This document shows, one piece after another, positions 40,593 to 49,567 of a DNA stretch of 64,000 nucleotides. Position numbers and translations under genes: made by a program. The number at the start of each line of letters is the position of its first letter. Within the stretch, counting starts at the first letter, position 1. The notes below the pieces were generated by a model. That model made no database searches. It saw only the letters and a list, made by a program, of their open reading frames with translations, and was not told the DNA's origin. The DNA lies in contig CAUUDW010000005.1 of NCBI GenBank assembly GCA_963544155.1, positions 3,889-67,888 on the forward strand. Reading direction: 5' to 3'. Source of the DNA: Nanoperiomorbus sp963544155 (lineage in GTDB: Bacteria > Patescibacteriota > Saccharimonadia > Saccharimonadales > Saccharimonadaceae).

Positions 40593-43349
40593 TCAGTTTT
40601 CCAGCTTAGTGATGACAGATTCCAGGCTGCTTACCGGAGCCAGATACGGAGCACCAATCTCGTCGAAGTGTCGACGAGCAGATGTAATCTTACCTTGCTC
40701 ACTGTCACTTAGATGATTATCTCGCAGATCATCCGAGCCCTTAGTCTCAGCTACGAAGTAGACCACCTTGTCGCCACCAAAAGCAACCGCCCAGTCCGGA
40801 TTGTATTGACCGACCGGCGTGTCAATCTTAAACCAGCTCGGCAGCTTGACGTAGAACTTCACGTCAGCATTTTCCTCGAGCGACTTCATAAAGTTGTACT
40901 CAATCTCTGAGTCAACCGCCACATAGTCATAGATTGTTTTGTCCACATCAGCCACAGCCACCGCTCCACTCTTCATGATAGTGTCATACAGGTATGTCTC
41001 CAGCTCGTAATTCTCAAATAGCATCATATCGTAGGATTGTCCCGTCTTATGGTATTTGACGCCGTCTACCGCCAGCCGTCGCTTAGCTCGGTTAATAGTT
41101 CGGCTAGTCTCGTCGATAACTTGCTGCGGATTGACCATCAATTGATCAAACATCTGCGCCCGATCAAGTATGTCGAAGATCACCCGGCGAGTCATCTGCG
41201 TCCGGCGCTGAATTGCCGATAGCAGATTTGGCACTCTTGGCTTCACCTGGTGCACCGCATAGGTACTAAACCCAACCTCACGAACCATAAAGCCATCGTT
41301 GCCATCCATGGCGTCGATACGAGTCTTGGTCTCGGCAATATGCGGTCGGCTAATGGTGACTTGCGTCAGTTCGTCTGCTGCCTCTGCGACCAGCTTGTTC
41401 AGATCAATCGCCACTCGATAAGTTGTTTTATGCTTAATCTTATCCCACAACTCCTTGAAAGTGGGGTCAAGCGCCCGTGATTTCTGAAACCTGACGACTC
41501 GCCGATTGTCACGATTCTTGATTCGTCCGCCGAAGTGGATGCCGGTCTCTTCCTCAATCTCCGTCTGAAGCTTGCGGCTAAACTCTGCGTAACTCTCATT
41601 AGCCACTACCGTTAGTACGTTGATGCTATCATCATGCACTCGTTGTCCATCAATATCAACCGGTAGGCGCAACCCTCGCCCGATCTCTTGGCGCTTTTTC
41701 ATTTGACTCGACGTTTCATTAAGCGTGCAGATCTGAAATACATTAGGGTTATCCCAGCCCTCACGTAGTGCCGAGTGGCTAAAGATAAACCGTAGCGGCT
41801 CGCCGGTATCCAGCAGCCTTTCCTTGTCTTTCATGATCAAGTTATACGCCGTATCATCATCCTTAGTGCGGCCGCCCTCACCCTTAGTATCACGAGAGTC
41901 TTTCCACTGACCGCTCTTATCCGCCGCGAAGTAGCCGTCGTGCACCTCACTCGCTGACAAACCGTCCATCACGCCGGCATATTTTGGTTTAGACGCTACC
42001 TTGGCATAGGCTTCTTCAAACCACTTGGCGAATTTGCCTTTCTGGGTGCCATTCGCCGTATACTCACGATAGTTCATGACTTTATCAATAAAGAATAGGC
42101 TCAGCACTTTGACGCTACTCCCCAGTCGGTGCTGTTTATCAAAGTGATCGTCAATCGTCAGTTCAATCTGTCGCTTGATGATGTCATCATGCAGACTTTC
42201 ATCACGTTGACCAACGTAGACTACTTTGCCATTACTAAACTCAACACAATCATCGCCGTGATTGATCGACTCGACATAGTAGCCGGCATAGACTGAACGC
42301 CCTGTCTTCGCCTCCAGGTCATCACCCGGAAACACCTTGATGATCTTGCGCTGCAAGCCATACTCATCACTCGCATCCACCTCTATCTTGGCGAATGAGC
42401 GAGTCTTCGACTGACACTCCAACGACAACACATTGATATATGCATCATTATAATTATCCTCACTCTGGACACTATGCACCTCGATCTTCTTAACTAAGCC
42501 CTTGTCATAGGCATCGACCGGAGTCAGCCGGTAAAGCAAATTGTATAGATGCTTGTGCGTGGCACTATAGCGCAACGTGCACAGCGGATTAAGACTGGCA
42601 ATAGCATTCCGCCGTATGTCCGTCTCCATATTCTGCGGCTCATCGAGAATAACCACCGGGCGAGTAGTCTTGATAAAATCGAGCGGCCGACCATAGTCGC
42701 TCTGCCGATTCATCACATTCTGCGCCTTAGCGAAGCTATCGATGGTGATCACCATGATCTGCAGCGTATCGTTCGTGGCAAACTCACGAGCCTGACCGGT
42801 TTTCTTGCTGTCCCAGACGTAGTAATCCATCTCCGGCTTACTATAAAGATCGGCGAAGTGCTCCCTGGTGATCGCCAAATTCTTCAGCACACCTTCACGG
42901 ATCGCCACGCTCGGCACCACGATGATAAACTTCTTCCAGCCATAGTGCTGATGTAACTCATGAATCGTCCGTAAGTACACATAGGTTTTGCCCGTGCCGG
43001 TCTCCATCTCGATGGAGAAATTCATACCATACAGGAACTTCTCGTCATAGATAACGTCTGTAGAGCGATGGTTTGTGACTATCGCTCGACCAGCCGTCTC
43101 GGCTGACGGGATACCATTTCTTTCCTGCACCAATCTCGTATTCTTAACGATCTGATCCTCACCGAGCATCAGAGTATTTCCTCTCACACCGGCAGTCTCC
43201 AGACTCAGCTGTTGCCCCTCGATTCCGAGCGGTAATTGCCCGAGGGTATTTATACCATTGATAGTATTCGGTTGCCCCTTAAAAATATCCACCACCGCAT
43301 TAATAACGTCGATTTGGTAATCTAGGTTTGAGTCGAAGTGGAGTTTCAT
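40593..43349 (-). CDS. res: Type III restriction enzyme, Res subunit
   Basis: The 918-residue protein joins a superfamily 2 helicase and a nuclease. Walker A METGTGKTYVYL is near residue 113, and motif II is RPVVILDEPQNMETD near 237. The later motifs are LRYSATHK and FIFSHSALREGWDNPNVFQICTL with RQEIGRGLRLPVD. The C-terminal nuclease is visible as YNPDWAVAF followed by YFVAETKG (PD-(D/E)xK, about 850-875). With Mod it cuts DNA carrying two inversely oriented unmethylated sites after ATP-dependent movement. Mod lies upstream on the same strand, but an OLD-like gene has come between them. There is a GAGGGAG site before the ATG. Confidence 0.93.
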   Translation of the reverse strand: MKLHFDSNLDYQIDVINAVVDIFKGQPNTINGINTLGQLPLGIEGQQLSLETAGVRGNTLMLGEDQIVKNTRLVQERNGIPSAETAGRAIVTNHRSTDVIYDEKFLYGMNFSIEMETGTGKTYVYLRTIHELHQHYGWKKFIIVVPSVAIREGVLKNLAITREHFADLYSKPEMDYYVWDSKKTGQAREFATNDTLQIMVITIDSFAKAQNVMNRQSDYGRPLDFIKTTRPVVILDEPQNMETDIRRNAIASLNPLCTLRYSATHKHLYNLLYRLTPVDAYDKGLVKKIEVHSVQSEDNYNDAYINVLSLECQSKTRSFAKIEVDASDEYGLQRKIIKVFPGDDLEAKTGRSVYAGYYVESINHGDDCVEFSNGKVVYVGQRDESLHDDIIKRQIELTIDDHFDKQHRLGSSVKVLSLFFIDKVMNYREYTANGTQKGKFAKWFEEAYAKVASKPKYAGVMDGLSASEVHDGYFAADKSGQWKDSRDTKGEGGRTKDDDTAYNLIMKDKERLLDTGEPLRFIFSHSALREGWDNPNVFQICTLNETSSQMKKRQEIGRGLRLPVDIDGQRVHDDSINVLTVVANESYAEFSRKLQTEIEEETGIHFGGRIKNRDNRRVVRFQKSRALDPTFKELWDKIKHKTTYRVAIDLNKLVAEAADELTQVTISRPHIAETKTRIDAMDGNDGFMVREVGFSTYAVHQVKPRVPNLLSAIQRRTQMTRRVIFDILDRAQMFDQLMVNPQQVIDETSRTINRAKRRLAVDGVKYHKTGQSYDMMLFENYELETYLYDTIMKSGAVAVADVDKTIYDYVAVDSEIEYNFMKSLEENADVKFYVKLPSWFKIDTPVGQYNPDWAVAFGGDKVVYFVAETKGSDDLRDNHLSDSEQGKITSARRHFDEIGAPYLAPVSSLESVITKLEN

Positions 43350-43487
43350 GCACGCTCCCTCTCTGCGAGGTTGTTTGGAATTTTTAAATAATCCACGGAG
43401 GCTTCAGCTGCCCAGACAACTGGAAAAGTAAAACGACTTTTTATAGAAAACTTGTTACTTTTTTTACTAATAGCGAACATAAACATA

Positions 43488-45185
43488 TTAAAAATTCAAC
43501 ACCTTCTCTATTTCAAAAAATGACTTTTTGGTTTCTTCGCTAACCTTCAATAATATCTCTTTTCTTCTGTTGCTGTAGTATAAAAAATAGATAGTTTTAT
43601 CAAAAGATGCATTACGGGGTACCCCTAACTCCTGTTTTATCATTACCAAATCATTACCAATAAACATGTTTTGCAGGATAGTCTTCTTTTTACTCCTGCT
43701 TGGCAATAGATGAAGCCTATTACTGACAGATTCTTTAAAAGTTAGTGCTGCATTATTCTTGCATCTTGCCCCCTCTGGATCATTATCCCAAAGCGCATTA
43801 AATTTAACGCCCCAACCTATCATTAAGGAAATATAGTAGGATATTGATTCAGCATTTTTACACGGAATAAATCTGTAATCGGGCAAGAACATGCTAAAGC
43901 AATAATAGTCATATATTCCCTCTACTAAAACCACTTTGTCATTGATGTCGTACTTTAAGCCAAATGGCTTAACTTCAAGAGTGTCGTATATTGGCTGAAA
44001 TGCACTCGTGTCCTTTCCAGTATAACTATAGACGTTGGATAGGTGAATTTCTTTTCTATCATCTTTACTAGCTATCTTGATTGATTTTATTGAAATTACA
44101 TCCGGATCTAGCAGATAGTGAGAATGCGTACAATAGATTACTGAATTGTTCTTAGAAATCTTTTCTAATTTCTTGCATAATCTAGATTGAGCTGTTGCAT
44201 GCAGGTATGATCCTGGCTCATCTAGTAGGTATATGGCATTTGATCCTTCGTTAGACACTATCTTCGGATTAAACTCCAGTTTCATTACGAAATTGAAAAA
44301 CCAATAGAAGCCCTTACTGCGATCACGAACATAAAAATAATGTAGCTCGTCATTATTGTCTGTCTCAACTATTTCAAATTTTACATAAGCAGGCTTTGCG
44401 GAGCCATCGCTATTATTGCTTGATGGCATAAAATCTATCGCAACATTTAAACTGTCAGAGTCGTCAAGCTTAAAGGTCTGCCACTCTTCCGCTAAGGTAC
44501 TTTGTAACTTTCTGTTTACTTTTGCCAGAATTGTTTTCCTCATACGATCATCTTTTTCCTCGAGATCAAAAATAGAAAATTTTGGATCTGACTCTTTGAA
44601 TAGCCTCTCTACAATAGCCAGCCATCCTGAAGGGTTGTCTTTTTTGCCCATGTCAATATCTATTTTTTCGGGAACATGATCCCGAAAATCATCGAAATAC
44701 AAAATATAGGGCAACTTTCTTATTATCTGCTTAGCTAGAAAGTTATTAAAAGTTGTATCATCGAACTTTTCAAAGTTAATACCATAAGATTTGCTATCTT
44801 GTCCCAAGCTTCTCGTAATAAGTATTTCTGAAATATTTTCATCCTTAAGTCTCACTATATACGCTCGAGATCTATCATCAGGCGCTTCCTGTCCTGCGTC
44901 CTTAATTACCCGCTTCAACTCCTCGCTAGAGATAGCAATCCGTGCAGTAATACTTGAGGAATCCTGCTCTCCGGCATCATACAAATTACCCGTATCTTGC
45001 AGGTGATGGTACATATCATCAAATGTATCGTTATAGTAATCAAAGGCTAGTATCGCTTTTAGGATAGTGGTTTTGCCACATTCATTAACACCAATTATTG
45101 GTATAAGTTTCTCTTTATCGATATCTATCCTTACTGGACTTGATACTGCTTTGTATTTGTTGATTGTAAAACTAATATATTTCAT
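43488..45185 (-). CDS. OLD-like AAA ATPase with C-terminal TOPRIM
   Basis: This protein of about 565 residues is A+T-rich relative to its neighbours. It has an ABC/SMC-type ATPase head: Walker A GVNECGKTTILKAIL (about 33-47), and further on IYLLDEPGSYLHATAQSRL (Walker B, about 322) and the switch CTHSHYLLD. A TOPRIM domain follows with VVLVEGIYDYYCFSMF (catalytic Glu, about 418) and ALWDNDPEGARCKN (DxD, about 465). This architecture is that of OLD-family nucleases, several of which are anti-phage (OLD, Gabija GajA, PARIS). It lies between mod and res, and its start overlaps the mod stop (TGATGA at 45185), so it is co-translated with the modification gene. Confidence 0.85.
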   Translation of the reverse strand: MKYISFTINKYKAVSSPVRIDIDKEKLIPIIGVNECGKTTILKAILAFDYYNDTFDDMYHHLQDTGNLYDAGEQDSSSITARIAISSEELKRVIKDAGQEAPDDRSRAYIVRLKDENISEILITRSLGQDSKSYGINFEKFDDTTFNNFLAKQIIRKLPYILYFDDFRDHVPEKIDIDMGKKDNPSGWLAIVERLFKESDPKFSIFDLEEKDDRMRKTILAKVNRKLQSTLAEEWQTFKLDDSDSLNVAIDFMPSSNNSDGSAKPAYVKFEIVETDNNDELHYFYVRDRSKGFYWFFNFVMKLEFNPKIVSNEGSNAIYLLDEPGSYLHATAQSRLCKKLEKISKNNSVIYCTHSHYLLDPDVISIKSIKIASKDDRKEIHLSNVYSYTGKDTSAFQPIYDTLEVKPFGLKYDINDKVVLVEGIYDYYCFSMFLPDYRFIPCKNAESISYYISLMIGWGVKFNALWDNDPEGARCKNNAALTFKESVSNRLHLLPSRSKKKTILQNMFIGNDLVMIKQELGVPRNASFDKTIYFLYYSNRRKEILLKVSEETKKSFFEIEKVLNF

Positions 45186-46981
45186 CACACCACCTCCACT
45201 TCTACACCTTGCCGTTCGGCTTGCAGGAGCAGATTTACTTTTAGATTTATGTCATCGTCGAAGGCTCGGTCGAGGAAGATGATGGATGATGGTTTAGTGG
45301 CGAGGATAGTCGCAAATAGCTCTTCTGTCATGGGGTACGCCAGGCAGATGGCGAGCTTTTCGGACGGGATGAAGCAAAAGTCGTCATGCTTATCTATCTG
45401 CGCCAATGGCGAGATGCCACGCTTAAGCAGGAGCTCGGTCAGCAAGTCGTCATTGGTTGTGCCCTCCTCCAGCGGGTCGAGATTGGCGAGCGCCTGCTGG
45501 CGAATCTCCTCTGAGTCGGAAATCAGCTCATTCCACTGCTTAAAATTACTATCGCCCACCCGATAGGCCCGAAAGCCAAGATCAAGCGGAGCATTACGAG
45601 ATGCCAATTTATCCGCCTGGTCAGTGCGGATTTTGGCACCAGCCCGACGGATGCGCTCACGAGCAATGTCAGCGATAGTGCGATAGCCGGCTTTATACGC
45701 CTCCGACTTCTCGTCAGTCAGCTCAGGTAACTGCACGCAAATCCAGCGGCGATTGCCGCCGTCTTCAGCGTTAAGCTCGGCGACAGCATGAGCGGCTGTA
45801 CCTGAGCCAGAGAAGAAATCTAGGATGATATCATCATTCGATTTTGCACTAAATGTTGCGCCTAAAACAAGTTCTTTTATTAGTGATACTGGTTTAGGAA
45901 AAGTAAACTCTTCGCCGAATCCCAAGTTTTGTATGTCTCGTTTTCCATCAGCTGATAAATGTTTCATGACACTATAGAATTTAGAACCATCCTCATCAAT
46001 AGCACGTAATTTGGCAACTATATGAAACTTTCCTCTATTTATAAGCTGATACTTGCCACTTCTTAGTCCCTCATCTATCTCCAGCTTTTTATCAAGACCT
46101 TTAACTTTTTCTATATCCTCATATGGCAACGTCCCATATTTACCAAACTCTTTTCTCAACCAGTCATCTTGAAGCCAAAATCGTTTGCCGTCTTTCTCAA
46201 TTATCTTGCCACGTATATCTTTAGGGCGTTTTAACGGATTGAAAATACTAATATTCCTCGAGTAAACTAGCAGATATTCATGACCTTGAACTATCTGCTT
46301 CGCAAGACCGCCGCCTTCTGCGCGAATTATAGCCAACTCCCCTACAAAATTCTCCTCCCCAAATATCTCGTTCATCATCAGGCGGAGGTTGTGGACTTCG
46401 TTGTCGTCGATAGAAACGAAGATGACGCCGTCTTGGCGAAGCAGGTTGCGTGCCAAAAAGAGGCGTGGATACATCATGTTCAGCCAGTTACTGTGCTTAT
46501 GTCCGCCGGTATTGGTGCGCAAGCCATCGTCACGCACAACATTGCCCTCATCATCGGTGATACCTGCTTCCGCCTCGTAGCTGCGGCGTGTTTGCTTGAA
46601 GTCATCGTTGTAGATGAAATCATTACCAGTATTGTAGGGCGGGTCGATATAAATCATCTTGACCTTGCCATAATACGCCTTGTGCAAAATCTTCAGCGCC
46701 GCCAGGTTGTCACCCTCGATAAACATATTGCCCGTCGTATCCCAATCGACGGAATTCGCCCGGTCGGGGTGAAGTGTCTGGACAGTCTTCTCTTGGATGG
46801 TAGCGAAGACGTCGCTCTTACCCTTCCAGCTAAGCCCGTAGCGCTCACCCAAATCAACCGCCTCGCCCAGAGTCGCCTGGAGCTTCTGCCAGTCGATCTT
46901 GCCTTCGGTGACTACCTCGGGAAAGAGTTGTGTCAACTTGTCAATCTGCCGCTGATGTATATCGTCGTTATAGCCACTCAT
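45185..46981 (-). CDS. mod: Type III DNA adenine methyltransferase, Mod subunit
   Basis: This protein of about 598 residues starts MSGYNDDIHQRQIDKL. It has motif IV MIYIDPPYNTGNDFIY (about 114) ahead of motif I DIILDFFSGSGTAAHAV (about 389), the beta-class order of Mod subunits. The target-recognition region between them (about 215-380) is visibly richer in A+T than the flanking parts and contains LPYEDIEKVKGLDKKLEIDE and FYSVMKHLSADGKRD. It methylates adenine in an asymmetric recognition site and gives the Res complex its specificity. An upstream in-frame ATG (46993) is possible. The last bases overlap the OLD-like gene. Confidence 0.92.
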   Translation of the reverse strand: MSGYNDDIHQRQIDKLTQLFPEVVTEGKIDWQKLQATLGEAVDLGERYGLSWKGKSDVFATIQEKTVQTLHPDRANSVDWDTTGNMFIEGDNLAALKILHKAYYGKVKMIYIDPPYNTGNDFIYNDDFKQTRRSYEAEAGITDDEGNVVRDDGLRTNTGGHKHSNWLNMMYPRLFLARNLLRQDGVIFVSIDDNEVHNLRLMMNEIFGEENFVGELAIIRAEGGGLAKQIVQGHEYLLVYSRNISIFNPLKRPKDIRGKIIEKDGKRFWLQDDWLRKEFGKYGTLPYEDIEKVKGLDKKLEIDEGLRSGKYQLINRGKFHIVAKLRAIDEDGSKFYSVMKHLSADGKRDIQNLGFGEEFTFPKPVSLIKELVLGATFSAKSNDDIILDFFSGSGTAAHAVAELNAEDGGNRRWICVQLPELTDEKSEAYKAGYRTIADIARERIRRAGAKIRTDQADKLASRNAPLDLGFRAYRVGDSNFKQWNELISDSEEIRQQALANLDPLEEGTTNDDLLTELLLKRGISPLAQIDKHDDFCFIPSEKLAICLAYPMTEELFATILATKPSSIIFLDRAFDDDINLKVNLLLQAERQGVEVEVV

Positions 46982-47049
46982 TATTGTCTTCATTAATCTT
47001 ATTCATACCCTAGATTATAACAGTTTAGTGAGATTATATGACCGGCGAA

Positions 47050-47931
47050 TTAGCCCATTTTATAGTCACTGCCGATCATCCAGGTGCCACCCCTGCGAAA
47101 AGCCGGTATGGTCTGGCGAGCAGCTTTATTGGCAGCGACATTGCCGGCGACACCATTCTGCCTTGCCCATTCGGAAAGCTTGACAATTTTTGGCGACGAC
47201 AATAGTGCGATGCGCTTATGCAGAGACTCCATCAGAAGCAAGGCAAATAGCTCAACGAACCCGTCACATTGATTAGTTCTTATATATTCATCAAACAGCG
47301 GGTAGTAATCAGTGTGCTTACTCTTATTCTGAATGATGATTGGTGGGTAGCCCGCCAGTGCCAACTGGTGGTTGACAAGGACACGTCCCATTCGCCCATT
47401 ACCATCAGAGAAAGGGTGAATTGTCTCAAACTCTGCGTGAAAATGAGCGATTTTATCCAAGAAGTATGAATCGTCGTCATGATACGAAGTGACCAGTTCA
47501 GAAATAAGACCGGGCACAAACGCCGGATTAGCCCCTAGGTGCGTACCGACACGCACCCATTCATCACCGCACCTAAATCGCCCGGCAATATCGTCACGGA
47601 TACCGCTCATCAAGAGCGAATGTAAAGACAGTATAAGACCCACTGGCATACGTTCACTTGGGTTCTTCATCAGCTCGGTTGTCACTCGGGCAAGGTTCTT
47701 CGCCTCGTATATTTCCCTGATCTCATGATCCTTGATAATCTTGTCATGGATGATAATCGCCTCCGTATCCCGCAAGGTTAAGGTCGAATTCTCGATGGCG
47801 TTTGAGTTATAGACCATGTCCGGCAGCTCACTCATGGCTATCTCATATAGAGCCCGCTCCCTACCTTTCGCCAACTGGGTATATTGCCGATGGAGTAGCT
47901 CAACCTTATCTTTTGTAATCTGATTTATCAT
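47050..47931 (-). CDS. Fic-domain protein with built-in inhibitory motif
   Basis: This protein of about 293 residues has the Fic active site FETIHPFSDGNGRMGRVLVN (HxFxDGNGRxxR complete, near residue 172). An N-terminal inhibitory helix carries SNAIENS (S/TxxxE-N pattern, near residue 43), as in class II Fic enzymes. The C-terminal 50 residues look like a winged helix (LSEWARQNGVAGNVAANKAAR) and may bind DNA. Fic enzymes usually transfer AMP to proteins and are often found in defence loci. It lies upstream of mod on the same strand with 68 bases between. TGCTATAAT six bases before the ATG gives a leaderless start at 47931. Confidence 0.9.
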   Translation of the reverse strand: MINQITKDKVELLHRQYTQLAKGRERALYEIAMSELPDMVYNSNAIENSTLTLRDTEAIIIHDKIIKDHEIREIYEAKNLARVTTELMKNPSERMPVGLILSLHSLLMSGIRDDIAGRFRCGDEWVRVGTHLGANPAFVPGLISELVTSYHDDDSYFLDKIAHFHAEFETIHPFSDGNGRMGRVLVNHQLALAGYPPIIIQNKSKHTDYYPLFDEYIRTNQCDGFVELFALLLMESLHKRIALLSSPKIVKLSEWARQNGVAGNVAANKAARQTIPAFRRGGTWMIGSDYKMG

Positions 47932-47947
47932 AGATTCATTATAGCAC

Positions 47948-47987
47948 ACTCTGCGTGAAAATGAGTATATATGTGCATTTTTTCACG
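47948..47987 (-). promoter_or_regulatory. Operator-like inverted repeat upstream of fic
   Basis: CGTGAAAATG (47954-47963) and CATTTTTTCACG (47976-47987) form an imperfect inverted repeat just upstream of the fic -10 box. Part of it (18 bases, 47948-47965) is identical to the coding sequence at 47430-47447 inside fic. Confidence 0.5.
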
Positions 47988-48090
47988 ATAAGTTGACTGC
48001 AGAGACCCGTCTAGCGCGCTAATCATCAGCCTCATGTCACCTCGTCAGTCGTTAGCTCATAATTTCGGTTACCCCATCTCGCCGAGAAGG

Positions 48091-48336
48091 CTAATGAAGT
48101 GAATCAGGGCTCTTATCTGCGATTTCAAACACTTTGTTTCTTGATGCCGCACCACACACTAGCTTGACCCGAGATGGCGTCACGCCATAATACTTCGCCA
48201 CCAGCTTGACCGCCGCCAGATTAGCCCGCCCTTCAATGGCCGGCGCTTTAGTGTAAATCGTCAGCGAGCCATCATCATTCGCTACCACCTCTTCACGGTG
48301 GCAAGAATTAGGCTTAATCTTAGCGGAGATTTTCAT
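48091..48336 (-). CDS. DUF167/YggU family protein
   Basis: The 81-residue protein fits the small DUF167 fold: MKISAKIKPNSCHREEVVAND, LTIYTKAPAIEGRANLAAVKLVAKYYGVTPSRVKLVCGAASRNKVFEI. The GRANLA-x-VKLVA core and the VKLVxGxxSRNK strand are the family signature. The function is unknown; it is widespread and usually encoded with unrelated housekeeping genes. No Shine-Dalgarno site is seen (TTGGTTACATT precedes the ATG), so the start rests on homology. Confidence 0.88.
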   Translation of the reverse strand: MKISAKIKPNSCHREEVVANDDGSLTIYTKAPAIEGRANLAAVKLVAKYYGVTPSRVKLVCGAASRNKVFEIADKSPDSLH

Positions 48337-48528
48337 AATGTAACCAATGTGTTATTTAAGATTACGATTTTACCAGCCTTACCGCATAACTCAAGAATGA
48401 ATGATGGTGTTGCATTAAAAATATGAAGCGCTAAACGAACGAGTCCGACATTGCTCACAAATGTTATGGCATTACGAATGTCATCAACTTACATACTGTT
48501 AACGTAGATATGCGATATGTATTGACAA

Positions 48529-49020
48529 TTACTTTAGATAGATTAACTCCAAAACATCTATTAATAGATCTTTACTTCCTGGCTCAAACTGATCCATATA
48601 TTTAGCAAACGATCTTAGTCCAGACGGCTTGGTCTTTATCATCTTAAGCTCATGGGCTTGCTGTGCCTTGTTTAACTTTTTGAATGCATCAAGATAGCTA
48701 TCTGCTTCGTACTTTACTATGATTCCAGCTAAATCATATCTTAGCGCATCCATATTATCACCAGCTAAGCAGGATTGAGCTGCACTAACCAGCGCATGGA
48801 AGGAAGGGTGCTCATCTGATTCAGAGGAAAGTTGCTTGAACCATTCTACAAATTTATTGTCAAATTTGTAGTTCATGCCAGCCTGACGCAAGACTTCGTT
48901 AAATAAGGCCAGGTCTTTTTGTTGAGCTTCAAGCTTTTGTTTTTCTCTGAGGGACTCCTGCCTGCCCCTTATTGATTCTCTAATTGAAGTCCGTACAATT
49001 ATTCCAACCGGAACAAACAT
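48529..49020 (-). CDS. Hypothetical A+T-rich protein with hydrophobic N-terminus
   Basis: This protein of about 163 residues starts MFVPVGIIVRTSIRESIRG. The first 10 residues are hydrophobic and may be a short membrane anchor or signal. The next 30 form a charged coiled coil (RGRQESLREKQKLEAQQKDL), and the rest is helical (FNEVLRQAGMNYKFDNKFVEWF, SFAKYMDQFEPGSKDLL). No family was recognised. A GGAGG site 8 bases before the ATG at 49020 fixes the start. It belongs to the A+T-rich block inserted between the DUF167 gene and radC. Confidence 0.6.
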   Translation of the reverse strand: MFVPVGIIVRTSIRESIRGRQESLREKQKLEAQQKDLALFNEVLRQAGMNYKFDNKFVEWFKQLSSESDEHPSFHALVSAAQSCLAGDNMDALRYDLAGIIVKYEADSYLDAFKKLNKAQQAHELKMIKTKPSGLRSFAKYMDQFEPGSKDLLIDVLELIYLK

Positions 49021-49567
49021 AAGTACTCCCTCCAATAAGCATAAATAACACTAATGTCTAGGTCATTAATACATGCTACGCTCAAATTTTTATGACACGC
49101 AAATTATGCTAGGTCATCTTTTGAAATCTACATCATAGAGCTCATTATTTGAGCATATGCAGACTAATCGCTTGACACATACATTATAGCATAATCATAA
49201 TGTGCAAAATGGATCTGTGCACTAGCCACAAGCCCCACCATATAATTAAGTCTAATCCCTAAACAAGCAATACTCCGTATAAAACATCATAAAAGACAAA
49301 GTGGTGTCTATCCTCAAAAGAGTATCGCAAAAACCCGATCGGATGCATAAACACTTACATCACAAACCAAACCGCTATATGCCGTATAGTTTGTTGACAC
49401 AAATAAGACTACTTCTGGTGTGTAAGACAAAGCTAAATGCTATGCTATAGTGACAACAAAACAACACGGATGACCCATAATACAAACCTCGACTTTTTGG
49501 CTCTAAATTACGCAAGAATATCTTGGTAGCTGGATATATTCCGATTACATCGCCCAAACGGGACTTC
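49021..49567. other. A+T-rich intergenic region
   Basis: About 550 bases without a convincing gene. Minus-strand TATAAT near 49183-49188 (preceded by TGC) is a probable promoter for the 163-residue gene, giving a leader of about 160 bases. Several plus-strand TTGACA-like boxes have no gene behind them. A 60-codon minus-strand frame (49375-49557) has no supporting features. Confidence 0.5.

Noticed and set aside
49174..49205. Plus-strand TTGACA promoter in the A+T-rich gap
   Set aside because: There is no gene downstream on the plus strand; the adjacent TATAAT is better explained as a minus-strand promoter for the 163-residue gene.
49375..49557. 60-codon minus-strand ORF in the A+T-rich gap
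   Set aside because: No start signal, no recognisable motif and typical chance composition.
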